Below, one piece after another: positions 17,889-26,420 of a stretch of DNA of 64,000 bases. The position numbers were made by a program, and so were the translations under genes. Source of the DNA: Pseudomonas putida (GTDB taxonomy: Bacteria > Pseudomonadota > Gammaproteobacteria > Pseudomonadales > Pseudomonadaceae); contig NZ_JANHLC010000005.1 in the NCBI RefSeq assembly GCF_028682395.1, positions 62,001 through 126,000 on the forward strand, in the 5' to 3' direction. Below the pieces are notes generated by a model, which saw only the letters and a list, made by a program, of their open reading frames with translations, did not search any database and was not told the origin of the DNA. Position 1 is the stretch's first letter, and each line of letters starts with the position of its first letter.

Positions 17889-20059
17889 GCATAAAGTCCT
17901 TCAGACTCGGCGTTCCATAGCGCGCTGGCACTTTCGCGAGCCTGTACATAGGTAGGGCCGCTCAACGCGGAACCGACGAATAGGGCACTGGATACGGTAG
18001 ATGATTGCGTGACGATGGCCACGGTGCGCACACGCACGCCGTAACCGCTGGAGTACCAGGCGTCTTCAATGGTCCATGGCAGCGCCGCCGGTGCTTCAAA
18101 CACGGCAGTGCCACCAGCGTATTGCAGCAGTGCGCGGTTGCCTTCCACCGTTACTTGCACACTGGGATGAACCAGGAAATGCCAACGCAACGATTGGCCT
18201 AGGCCATTACCCAGACGGTCTTCGACGATCAGCGCACCGTTGTCGGCCAGACAGAGGCGCCGCTCGTGCAGCAGCTCAGGGGCCAGGCGTTGGTAGGACG
18301 AATGACGGCCGATAATGCCGATGTGGCCATGGCCATGGCGCGGTACATCCCACTCCGGGTGGCCTTGCTGGACCAGGCGGAACAGCGCCTTGGGGTCCAT
18401 ACCGTGCTGTTCCTCGCCCGCCAGTTGTACGGTGTTATGGTGGGCGGTGGAGCGGAACCAGTTCCGCGCGTCCGGATCCTGGGTGTAGGTATAACTGCCC
18501 GCATCGACGAACAGCGGCTGGTTACCGATGGCCCATTCGATGGCGAGTTGGTCATTGTGTTTGTGGTTGCCGATGCCGAAGGTACCGCACACCGAGTTGC
18601 TCATCGCCACGTAGTGGCCGGCCTGGCGCAATACCGCGACACCGGTTTGTTCAAAGAGCATCACGGGCGCAGTAGCTGGCAGTTGCGAAGTGGTTGGAAC
18701 AGGGTCCCACGGATCACGCCAGAACAGCCCCTCGGCCTGCCCTGCGGTGTCCAGCGGTTGCTCGGCCACCTGGCAGCCCAGCACGCTCGCACCGGCAGCC
18801 AGCAGGTGGTCCATGTGTTCTTGCTCGGCTTCCCAGCGGTCATAGGCTGAAAAGATATGCGCACGGCCGTTGTCGGCATCGCCAATCTGCGGCAGGCGGC
18901 CGCTGTCCTGGCGCAGGGCACTGACAAAATGCAGGGCCTTGAGCAAGCGCTCGCGGTACTCGGCCGAGAAGGGTTGTTTGTGGTGCTGCGCCAGGGCATA
19001 GGCGGAGAGGAACATTTCGGTGACCAGGCGGTGGTACGGCACGCTCGACTCGAAACCGCCGCCGTCATCCAGCAGTTGTAGGCGCACTTGCTGCTCCAGC
19101 CCGGCTTCGGCAATACCGCGCCACACACAACCGGCGTCCAGCCCCGGGAAGTTCATCGCCAGCCAATACAGGCCGAACAGGTTGGCCAGGCCATGGTTGG
19201 AGACGATGATGCGTCCCTCCAGGGTGCCGAATTCCAGGTTCGCAGTGACATGCCGGCCGTGCTGCACCAGGCTCTTGAGAAAACGCCGCCACCAGCCACG
19301 GTTCAGCTCTTCCGAGCCTTGGAAAAAGGACAGGCCAGCTTGCCAACTGACCAGACGCAGCGCCACGTCCATTGGGCATGCCCAATGGACGCCGAGCCCC
19401 GGACGGGTCTGGGCGATAAAGTCGGCGATGGTGCGCGCATAGCAGCGTGCATATTTTTCATCGCCAGTCAGCCAGTACGCTTGCCCTAGGGTCGGGAAGT
19501 GCTGGCAGCGGGTCAACTCCCACGGGCCCTTCACATCGGCTGTGCCACGGCGCATGACAAACGGCGACCAGCGCCATTGGCTGAATACCGAGGCGTAACG
19601 CTCGCCGGAAATCGGGTCGAGGTTCCAGTCGATACGGTGCCCGGCGCCACGCTTGCCACGGCGCATGTCCACCGGGCCGCTGCCGAGCAGGTCGAACTCG
19701 CCGCGTACCAGCCGATCGGCCTGGGCAATGATGCGCTCGACCTCACCGGGTATGGCCTTGAGCTGCTGCACCACAGAATCACGGTCGGAGGGCAGAAAGT
19801 TGCGTCGGCCGAAATCACCGCGACGCTGGCGGATCAGGTAGGCGTAGAAGCCCTGCCAGCCATTGCGGCGCAAGATGGCGGTCATTTCACCGTCTGCCGG
19901 TTGCCGGGTGAACAGGTAGCGACCCCACTCCCAGGTACGTTCCTGAACGCTTTCAAACCGATGCAATACGCGTTTCAGACGTTCCCGGTGTGGCGCGACG
20001 AGCGCGCGCAGCGCATGCCCGAGCTTGCGCCGGACGAAGCGAGTTCCTCTACCGATCAC
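17885..20059 (-). CDS. Heparinase II/III family protein (paralogue 2)
   Basis: The protein is 724 residues from a GTG at 20059, which makes a GTGA overlap with the upstream stop and has GAAGGAG 8 bases before it. An upstream ATG extension to 20179 would run inside the neighbouring gene and reads as Cys-rich noise. Key motifs are SNHGLANLFGLYW, ESSVPYHRL and NHKHNDQLAIEWAIG with VDAGSYTYT, matching the catalytic Asn/His, Tyr and His positions of this lyase family. Length and order match the paralogue at 2080-4242. No signal peptide is visible. It overlaps the radical SAM start by 4 bp, which suggests matched expression. Confidence 0.87.
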   Translation of the reverse strand: MIGRGTRFVRRKLGHALRALVAPHRERLKRVLHRFESVQERTWEWGRYLFTRQPADGEMTAILRRNGWQGFYAYLIRQRRGDFGRRNFLPSDRDSVVQQLKAIPGEVERIIAQADRLVRGEFDLLGSGPVDMRRGKRGAGHRIDWNLDPISGERYASVFSQWRWSPFVMRRGTADVKGPWELTRCQHFPTLGQAYWLTGDEKYARCYARTIADFIAQTRPGLGVHWACPMDVALRLVSWQAGLSFFQGSEELNRGWWRRFLKSLVQHGRHVTANLEFGTLEGRIIVSNHGLANLFGLYWLAMNFPGLDAGCVWRGIAEAGLEQQVRLQLLDDGGGFESSVPYHRLVTEMFLSAYALAQHHKQPFSAEYRERLLKALHFVSALRQDSGRLPQIGDADNGRAHIFSAYDRWEAEQEHMDHLLAAGASVLGCQVAEQPLDTAGQAEGLFWRDPWDPVPTTSQLPATAPVMLFEQTGVAVLRQAGHYVAMSNSVCGTFGIGNHKHNDQLAIEWAIGNQPLFVDAGSYTYTQDPDARNWFRSTAHHNTVQLAGEEQHGMDPKALFRLVQQGHPEWDVPRHGHGHIGIIGRHSSYQRLAPELLHERRLCLADNGALIVEDRLGNGLGQSLRWHFLVHPSVQVTVEGNRALLQYAGGTAVFEAPAALPWTIEDAWYSSGYGVRVRTVAIVTQSSTVSSALFVGSALSGPTYVQARESASALWNAESEGLYA

Positions 20060-21909
20060 AATGGCTCCTTCAGTGCAGTCGAACGCTGCGCAACATGGTG
20101 CACAATCTTGTGCACGTGCTGCTTCCAGGTGTAGTTGTCGAGTAACGCCTGGCGCGCATTGGCGCCGAGTGCCGCCCACAGTTCCGGGCGAGCGGCCAGA
20201 CCCGCCACCGCATTGACGAAGTCTTCGGTGTCACCCGGCTTGCACAGTACCGCGCGCTGGCCTGTGAGTTGTGCTACGTCGGCGGTCACCAGCTCCCGGG
20301 TGTCGAGCGACGGCGTCAGCACCTCTCCGATCTGCTCCAGGCGGCTGGCGACGATGGCACCGCCAAGCGCCATGTATTCGAACAGTTTGGTCGGCGAGCC
20401 GAAGAACTTGCTGTCGACCATATGACGGTTGTGCGGCGAGATCAGAATATCGCTGCAGGCCAGCAGCCTGGCCGCCTCGGTCTGCGCCACGGTACCCGGC
20501 ATATGCACGCGGTCCTGCAGGTTGTGGCGCTTGACCGCATCATCCACCAAGTGGCGGAAGTTGCCGTCACCGATCAGCAGGAAACGCAGGTTGGGGTCGC
20601 GTTCGCACAGCAATGGCAACGCTTCGGCCAACACATCGATGCCATGCCAGCCACCAAAGGTGCCGATAAAACCGACCACACAGTTGTCCGCCTGCCAGCC
20701 CAGGTCCACACGCATCTCGCGCTGGAGCTGTCTGTCGAGGGGAGCATAGTGCTCCGGCGAGCAACCATTGGGGTTGAACAGGATCTTCTCGGCGGCGATG
20801 CCTTGCTGGATCAGGCCATCCTCGATCACCTCGGAAATTGCCACGATGCTGGTGGCCTGGGCAAAGGCAGCCCGCTCGGCCAGGGCAAACGCGGTTTCCA
20901 ACTCGTAGCCTCGCTCGTCGAAGCTGCGCTTCATGGAGATTTCCGAGCCGTTGTACTCGAGAATGTAAGGAATCCCCAGCTCGCGGCTCAGTTGCGCGCC
21001 GACGTAGCTGCCGAGGATGGCGCGCTCGTAGATATAAGCGGGCTTCAGTTCGGCCAGGCGATCACGCAACCACTTATAGTAGAAACGCGAGGCCTTCAAC
21101 ACGTCGATCTCGTTACAGGTCGAGGACGGCGAATCCATGATTACCTGCTCGATGCCCATCACATCAAGCAAATCAAAACGGTTGGCCATAAAGCACACCA
21201 GGTTTTCGGTGCACTCGGCCAGTTCCTGGGCCACATAGCAGGTGTGCCCGTAGCTGCCGCCTGCTGCGATCTTTACCCAGTAGTCGGTGCGCAGATACAC
21301 GCCGGTGCCGGGGATTTTATTCTCGGCGCTGGGCACACCGTTGATGGCCAACGGCACAGGCGACGCCTCGGCGATATGCCGCTCGATCTCGGCGACGATG
21401 GACGACTCCGAGTCGCCCAACAAGCGCGCCAGGGAGGCCGGCATCCATTCGATGATCAGGTCGCTCACCTCCAGCGACGAAGGGCCGCCCAGGGCATTGC
21501 TGAACACCACGGTCAGGCTCTGGGAGGTACCCGGGTCAATCACAAAACGCTCGGTGAAACGGCCCTTGGGCAGCGGGAAGTTGCCCAGCCAGCTGGACTC
21601 TTCGGTATTCAGGCAGCCGACGGCCATGGCGCCGCTGGCCAGTTCGCCGGAAATCGACAGTACCGCCATCTGGTTCGGCTTGGCGGCAATCAGCATCGAA
21701 CGCAATTGGTAGCCCCAGTCGGAGTCGTCGCTGCCCAAATGGAAGCCCTCCCCTTGCGAGGTAAAGGCACTGGCCCCGACTGCACTCCAGCCGAACTGCT
21801 CCACGCGCTCGATACGGGCCACGCGCACAGCGTGCCAGATGCCAGCGGCGCGACGCCGCAGAGCACGCGCTACACGCAGAGGGAACTGGAGGATTGGCAA
21901 ATTGCGCAC
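20056..21909 (-). CDS. Glycosyltransferase family 4 with N-terminal beta-sandwich-like module (paralogue 2)
   Basis: The protein is 617 residues from a GTG at 21909 with GGGGAG about 10 bases upstream, just after the preceding TAG. Residues about 45-155 form a beta-rich module (DDSDWGYQ near 61, SSWLGNFPLPKG near 106, VVFSNALGG near 134) that also occurs inserted in the oxidoreductase at 23675. The GT4 catalytic part starts near 200, with EYNGSE (319), GFIGTFGGWHG (413) and FFGSPTKLFEYMALG (502). It is a paralogue of the enzyme at 4239-5843, which lacks this module. It probably adds one sugar of the repeat; the module may bind the growing glycan (inference). Confidence 0.88.
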   Translation of the reverse strand: MRNLPILQFPLRVARALRRRAAGIWHAVRVARIERVEQFGWSAVGASAFTSQGEGFHLGSDDSDWGYQLRSMLIAAKPNQMAVLSISGELASGAMAVGCLNTEESSWLGNFPLPKGRFTERFVIDPGTSQSLTVVFSNALGGPSSLEVSDLIIEWMPASLARLLGDSESSIVAEIERHIAEASPVPLAINGVPSAENKIPGTGVYLRTDYWVKIAAGGSYGHTCYVAQELAECTENLVCFMANRFDLLDVMGIEQVIMDSPSSTCNEIDVLKASRFYYKWLRDRLAELKPAYIYERAILGSYVGAQLSRELGIPYILEYNGSEISMKRSFDERGYELETAFALAERAAFAQATSIVAISEVIEDGLIQQGIAAEKILFNPNGCSPEHYAPLDRQLQREMRVDLGWQADNCVVGFIGTFGGWHGIDVLAEALPLLCERDPNLRFLLIGDGNFRHLVDDAVKRHNLQDRVHMPGTVAQTEAARLLACSDILISPHNRHMVDSKFFGSPTKLFEYMALGGAIVASRLEQIGEVLTPSLDTRELVTADVAQLTGQRAVLCKPGDTEDFVNAVAGLAARPELWAALGANARQALLDNYTWKQHVHKIVHHVAQRSTALKEPL

Positions 21910-21911
21910 GA

Positions 21912-23669
21912 CTAGATACTCCCCATAAACGCAATACCATTTGTAGTCAGCACCTTGACCAACGCATCGCGCGTGGCCGGCTCGGCACCGGTAATCGAGA
22001 ACACACCCTTCTTGAGCAGCCACAGCCAGAAATCCGGCTCGCCGATACCTTGCTGTTTAAACGTGCCACGTAAAGGGTCGAGCATAAAACCGACCTGATC
22101 GACGTTACGACACAGTTGCCGCCCTGCTAGCACCTCGCATTGACCTCCTGCCTTTTCAGCGCCCGCTACCGAGAGGTTTTCCGGGACCAGTAGATCGCGC
22201 ATTGCCCCCTCGGAGGAATAAAGGCGCACCTCTTTCGGCGGCAAGGATAGCGCCTGCGCAAGATGGACCGGCGTACCGTCGCGGGTCGTCACCAGCCTGG
22301 CATTGAAAGTAGGGTCAAACACATAGAAGCGTTTGGCTCCGGGCGGACCAATGGCCACCACGGTGGTGACGTGCGTGAGAATGTCCTGCGAGCCGAAGTC
22401 CATGACGAAGGCTTCATAGCCGAACCTGTTCAGCAACCGCGCCATAAACACCGCGAAGCCCCCGCAGGAAACCCCGTTCTGCTTGCCCTCAAAAGACTCT
22501 GAGAGAATCTGTTCGAGCGGCGTCGAACCAATCCTGGCATGCAGCGTCTTTCCATTTTCGATCACCAACTTGGGCGATACCCAGTGCATCAACTGCTCGG
22601 CAGCAGCCAGTCCCTCGGTCGAATGCTGCGCGCCTGGCGGTAGCTCCAGCGCTGGAATCTCCCGTTTGATGCGCGACACCATCTGCGCCTCGGTGGCGCA
22701 TTGCGGGCAGCCTGTCAGGCTGGCCTTGTCGATCTGATAGGCAAACGGCTGGTCGGCATAGATCAGCAGTTCAACCCGTGCGCCGGCCGCCAAGTTGAGG
22801 GAATACAGGCCGTCAGGCATCTGAAAGTAAGCAGGCGTCCCACCGTCGATAATCAGGCGTCCGTTCACGGTCTGAGGCCCTAGCTGGCGCCCAACCAGCT
22901 CGAACTTGCGCACCCCCTCAGGGCTGGCTTCAAAGACCAGTTCCAGCCCCGCCGGCGGAGTGCCACCGCGAATCTGCAGAGTGCCGTGGTGCAACTTCAG
23001 CCTGGGTTTCTGATAAGGCTGCACCACCAAGCCGCTGCTCTCGCCGAAGAACTGTTCGGCGAGAGCCAACCCGTTCGACTGTTGTGCAGCCTCCGCATCG
23101 GTAACGCACTGCGGGCAGCCCGTCAGGGTGGTTTTGTCGATCTGATAGGCGTACGGCAGATCGGCATAGATCAGCAGTTCAACACGCGTGCCCGACGCCA
23201 CCGTGATGGACAACGGGCCATTAGGCATACTGAAGTAAGTACTCGGCTGACTGTCGATGGTCAGCCGCCCGGTCACGACCTGAGCCCCTATCTGGCGCCC
23301 CTCCACCTCCAGCTTGCGCGGCCCCTCCTGGCTGGCTTCAACCACTAGGCCTAGTCCCGCCGGGCTGCTATCGCTACTGATCTGCAGCTTGCCACGGTGC
23401 ACTAACAGCTCTGGGGTCTGATAAGGCTGCACGAGTAAGCCACTGTCTTCGCCGAAGAACTGCTTGAGCCCAAGCGCCCCCCGCGTATCGAGCAGCGTCG
23501 AGTGCGATACCGCAACCGCCGTTATGCTGATGACAGCCAGCGCGGCAAGACTCAACAGCTGTGGGCGCCAGCGCCGCAGGTCGGCTCCGGACAGGCGCGA
23601 GAACTTCGCCACAAAAGCAGTGAGCAAGCGGATCAGATCAAACTTATTGCGAGGTTCATTGGCGTCCAT
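21912..23669 (-). CDS. Membrane-anchored transglutaminase-like (papain-fold) protein with tandem repeat
   Basis: The protein is 585 residues. One transmembrane segment lies at about 38-55, with basic residues before it, so the rest is predicted periplasmic. Residues 70-188 and 206-324 are a gap-free duplication of 119 residues, each ending TGCPQC. A transglutaminase-like core follows: Cys402 in NGVSCGGFAVFMARLL, His433 in ILTHVTTVV and Asp452 in YVFDPTFNARL form the expected Cys-His-Asp triad. Such domains act as cysteine peptidases, amidases or acyl transferases. In this operon a link to amidated uronic acids or to glycan attachment is conceivable but unproven. It sits 5 bp after the oxidoreductase gene. 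Confidence 0.8.
   Translation of the reverse strand: MDANEPRNKFDLIRLLTAFVAKFSRLSGADLRRWRPQLLSLAALAVISITAVAVSHSTLLDTRGALGLKQFFGEDSGLLVQPYQTPELLVHRGKLQISSDSSPAGLGLVVEASQEGPRKLEVEGRQIGAQVVTGRLTIDSQPSTYFSMPNGPLSITVASGTRVELLIYADLPYAYQIDKTTLTGCPQCVTDAEAAQQSNGLALAEQFFGESSGLVVQPYQKPRLKLHHGTLQIRGGTPPAGLELVFEASPEGVRKFELVGRQLGPQTVNGRLIIDGGTPAYFQMPDGLYSLNLAAGARVELLIYADQPFAYQIDKASLTGCPQCATEAQMVSRIKREIPALELPPGAQHSTEGLAAAEQLMHWVSPKLVIENGKTLHARIGSTPLEQILSESFEGKQNGVSCGGFAVFMARLLNRFGYEAFVMDFGSQDILTHVTTVVAIGPPGAKRFYVFDPTFNARLVTTRDGTPVHLAQALSLPPKEVRLYSSEGAMRDLLVPENLSVAGAEKAGGQCEVLAGRQLCRNVDQVGFMLDPLRGTFKQQGIGEPDFWLWLLKKGVFSITGAEPATRDALVKVLTTNGIAFMGSI
22698..23462 (-). repeat. Tandem duplication of a 119-residue domain in the transglutaminase-like gene
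   Basis: Copy 1 is encoded by 23106-23462 and copy 2 by 22698-23054, period 136 codons. Shared landmarks are QFFGE, LVVQPYQ/LLVQPYQ, RVELLIYAD, AYQIDK and TGCPQC. The two copies align without gaps and the CxxC is kept in both. Confidence 0.85.
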
Positions 23670-23674
23670 CCCAG

Positions 23675-26314
23675 TCAGGTGTCCACGTGAATGGCCGCTA
23701 CGCCGGTAAGTAATTCTTCAACGCGCAGCGACACCGCCGTAGTTTCGATAATCTCATCGAAGGGAATCGGTGCCGGGCCACCGCTGGCCAGCGCCTCGGC
23801 CAGCAGTTTCATCTGCGTGCCCTGACCTTTGTCCGCCTCGCAGGCAGACCACAGCACTTCACCGGTGCTGGCCTTGATCAGTTGTTTGAAGTCGTCGATA
23901 ACATAGGCTTCGCCATCGCAGAACACCTCGATACGCTCTTTCGGCAGCCCTTGCTTGGGGCCGAGTGCGGTATAGAACAGGTTGCCGATACTGCCGTCGG
24001 CATAACCGACCGTAGCGCTGAAGTTGTCAGTGGCCAGGTAAGGTCGGCCGCCAGGGTTGATGCCGGTGGCGCTGACCGAGGTGGCAGCAGCGCCCGTCAG
24101 GCAACGGAACACGTCATACATATGGCAGGCTTCGCCGATATTGCGGCCGCCGCCCTGCTCGGTTTGAATCCAGTGGTCCAGTGGAATGTAACCACCGTTA
24201 AGACGGTAGTTGATCGCCAGCGGCGCAGTACGCCCGGCCAGCACCTCGCGCAGGGCCTGAATGGCCGGCGAGAAGCGACGGTTGAAACCGACCATTAGCA
24301 AAGGCGGATTTTCCAGCGCGTCGTGACACTCGGTCAGCGCGTCGAGCTCATCCCAGGTGATCGCCACCGGTTTCTCGACGAAAACATGTTTGCCGGCGTT
24401 CAACCCGGCGATGGCCTGGGCCGCGTGCTCGCAATGCCGAGTTGCGATCACCAACATATGCACATCGGGATCGTCGATCGCGGCGTTGAGATTGGAGGCG
24501 AATACACCCAGGCGACGCTCGCGCACAAAGTTGCCACCACGCACTGCATCACGGCTGACCACACCATGCAGGAAGATGTTGCCCATGCGGTCGAGCATCG
24601 GCACCAGCATCGACTGGCCATATGCGCCAGCCCCCACCAGCAGGTAGTTGATCTTCCCGGTCTGCGGGCTGCGCGCACCGCGCAGTTGAATACGCTCGGC
24701 CTCAGCCGGCTCGACCACCGCGTTATCGGCACGGGTGTAATCGAGCAGGACACCAATCGGCGGCTCTTGGCTGTTGGCCAGGGTTTTATACAACGCCGGC
24801 GCCTCGTCTACCGGGGCGATGATATCGACCAGCGACTCCACATCCAGGCGCTTGGCCGCAATCAGCTCCATGTAGCTCTGCATATTGCGGTTGAGCGTCC
24901 AGCGCACATAGGAGATCGGGTAATCGTTGCCCTTCTCTTCGTAACTCGCATCGTAGCGACCCGGCCCGTAGGAGGTGCTCATCAGCAGGTCGATTTCCTT
25001 GCGGTAGAAATGCGCTCGCTGCACGTTCAGGCCGACGTCGCCGACGATAACCACCACACCGCGACGGCGAGTGATTTCCATGGCCGTGTTGATCACGCCA
25101 TCGGACTTGGTCGCAGCGGTGATCAGGGTACGGTCGCAACCCAGACCGGCGGTGGTGTCACGGATCAGACGGGGAAATTCCGCGGCATTCGAGGTGCCAT
25201 GCTCCATGCCCAATTCACGGGCACGCTCTACGCGCTTGGGATCGAGGTCGAAGCCGATCACCTGGCAACCGGCCGCACGCAACAGTTGTACGGTCAGCAG
25301 GCCGAGCAGGCCCAGGCCGATCACCGCGACCTTTTCACCGAGGTCCGGCTGCGCGCGACGCACGCCTTGCATGGCGATGGTGCCGATAGTGGCCGAGGCC
25401 GCCCAGCGCATGTCGCAGCCTTCCGGAACTGGGCACACTAGGTTGCGCGGCACCAGTACATAGTCGGCATGGTTGGCACGCCCGGCGCCACCACAGGCCA
25501 CACGATCACCCACCTTCAGTCCCTGCACGCCAGCGCCCACTGCCACCACCACACCGGCAGCGGAGTAACCAAGGTTCCAGCCAGTTTCATCCATTTCGTT
25601 GTGCGGATCGCCATCCGGGTTAGGTGCCACCAGCACCACGTGCAGCCGCTCGAAATCGGCCTTGGTCACGCCACCCTGGGCGTTGGAGATCACCAGTTTT
25701 GCTGCTGCTTCGCCCTGCGGGTCGAAGATCAGTCGATCATCCAGCGCGCCCGGCGTCAGGGTGCGGTTGCCAAGCCACTTGCTACCGTTTTCATCGAGGA
25801 TGCCGATGGCCAGCTTGCCGCTGTCGATGGCGCCGCGCAGTTCCACGGCAACCTGATAGCCGAGCGGAATCTGGAACACGGCCGTGTGCGCCTGATACTG
25901 CCAGTCGGAATCATCGGTCAGCAGCAACAAGCGCCCGTTGTCGGCAACGAACTCGCTGGCCGCATCACGCTCCCAAGCTACTGCACCCAGCTCTTGGTCA
26001 GGAAGGCGCGCCTTGGGCGGTTCGGGGATGAGCCGGGCGATCTGATTTTTGGCGATACGTTTAAGGCGTGAGGCTGCCAGGCGGGGATCGGCAATAGCCT
26101 TCGCCAGATAACGGCTAGCACGGCTGGTGATCTCGCGGGCCTGGTCCAGGCCGGTAGACGCCTCGCTTGGGGCCGTCGGGCGCAGACCGGCCACTTCGGT
26201 GCCCACACTGATCATCGAATACTGCACATGAACCAGGACCGCACCTGGCTCAACGCCAGGTGCGGGCATCCGTGCGACACGTACGCGATCACTGGCTAAC
26301 AGAACTTGCCTCAT
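23675..26314 (-). CDS. Bi-domain oxidoreductase: MDR (alcohol-dehydrogenase-like) fused to Gfo/Idh/MocA, with inserted module
   Basis: The protein is 879 residues from an ATG at 26314 (AAGGAA upstream). The first part is an MDR enzyme: SVGTE near 36-40 where zinc enzymes have CxxC-type ligands, GYSAAGVVVAVG near 249, and a Rossmann GLGLLGLL near 333. Residues about 113-230 are a beta-rich insertion absent from the paralogue at 26421. From about 560 a Gfo/Idh/MocA half follows (VGAGAYGQS, then HVFVEKPVAI with the family lysine). Such fusions occur in glycan loci and probably oxidise or reduce a nucleotide sugar or glycan intermediate. The classical zinc ligands appear to be missing. Confidence 0.86.
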   Translation of the reverse strand: MRQVLLASDRVRVARMPAPGVEPGAVLVHVQYSMISVGTEVAGLRPTAPSEASTGLDQAREITSRASRYLAKAIADPRLAASRLKRIAKNQIARLIPEPPKARLPDQELGAVAWERDAASEFVADNGRLLLLTDDSDWQYQAHTAVFQIPLGYQVAVELRGAIDSGKLAIGILDENGSKWLGNRTLTPGALDDRLIFDPQGEAAAKLVISNAQGGVTKADFERLHVVLVAPNPDGDPHNEMDETGWNLGYSAAGVVVAVGAGVQGLKVGDRVACGGAGRANHADYVLVPRNLVCPVPEGCDMRWAASATIGTIAMQGVRRAQPDLGEKVAVIGLGLLGLLTVQLLRAAGCQVIGFDLDPKRVERARELGMEHGTSNAAEFPRLIRDTTAGLGCDRTLITAATKSDGVINTAMEITRRRGVVVIVGDVGLNVQRAHFYRKEIDLLMSTSYGPGRYDASYEEKGNDYPISYVRWTLNRNMQSYMELIAAKRLDVESLVDIIAPVDEAPALYKTLANSQEPPIGVLLDYTRADNAVVEPAEAERIQLRGARSPQTGKINYLLVGAGAYGQSMLVPMLDRMGNIFLHGVVSRDAVRGGNFVRERRLGVFASNLNAAIDDPDVHMLVIATRHCEHAAQAIAGLNAGKHVFVEKPVAITWDELDALTECHDALENPPLLMVGFNRRFSPAIQALREVLAGRTAPLAINYRLNGGYIPLDHWIQTEQGGGRNIGEACHMYDVFRCLTGAAATSVSATGINPGGRPYLATDNFSATVGYADGSIGNLFYTALGPKQGLPKERIEVFCDGEAYVIDDFKQLIKASTGEVLWSACEADKGQGTQMKLLAEALASGGPAPIPFDEIIETTAVSLRVEELLTGVAAIHVDT

Positions 26315-26420
26315 CAACACTTTCCTTCGTCTTGAGCAACTGCATCGAATGTTCGCTGATACTGACAATACACAGGGCGGTCATACCCAGCCCGTCATGT
26401 TCAGAACTGCGATATCGGTG

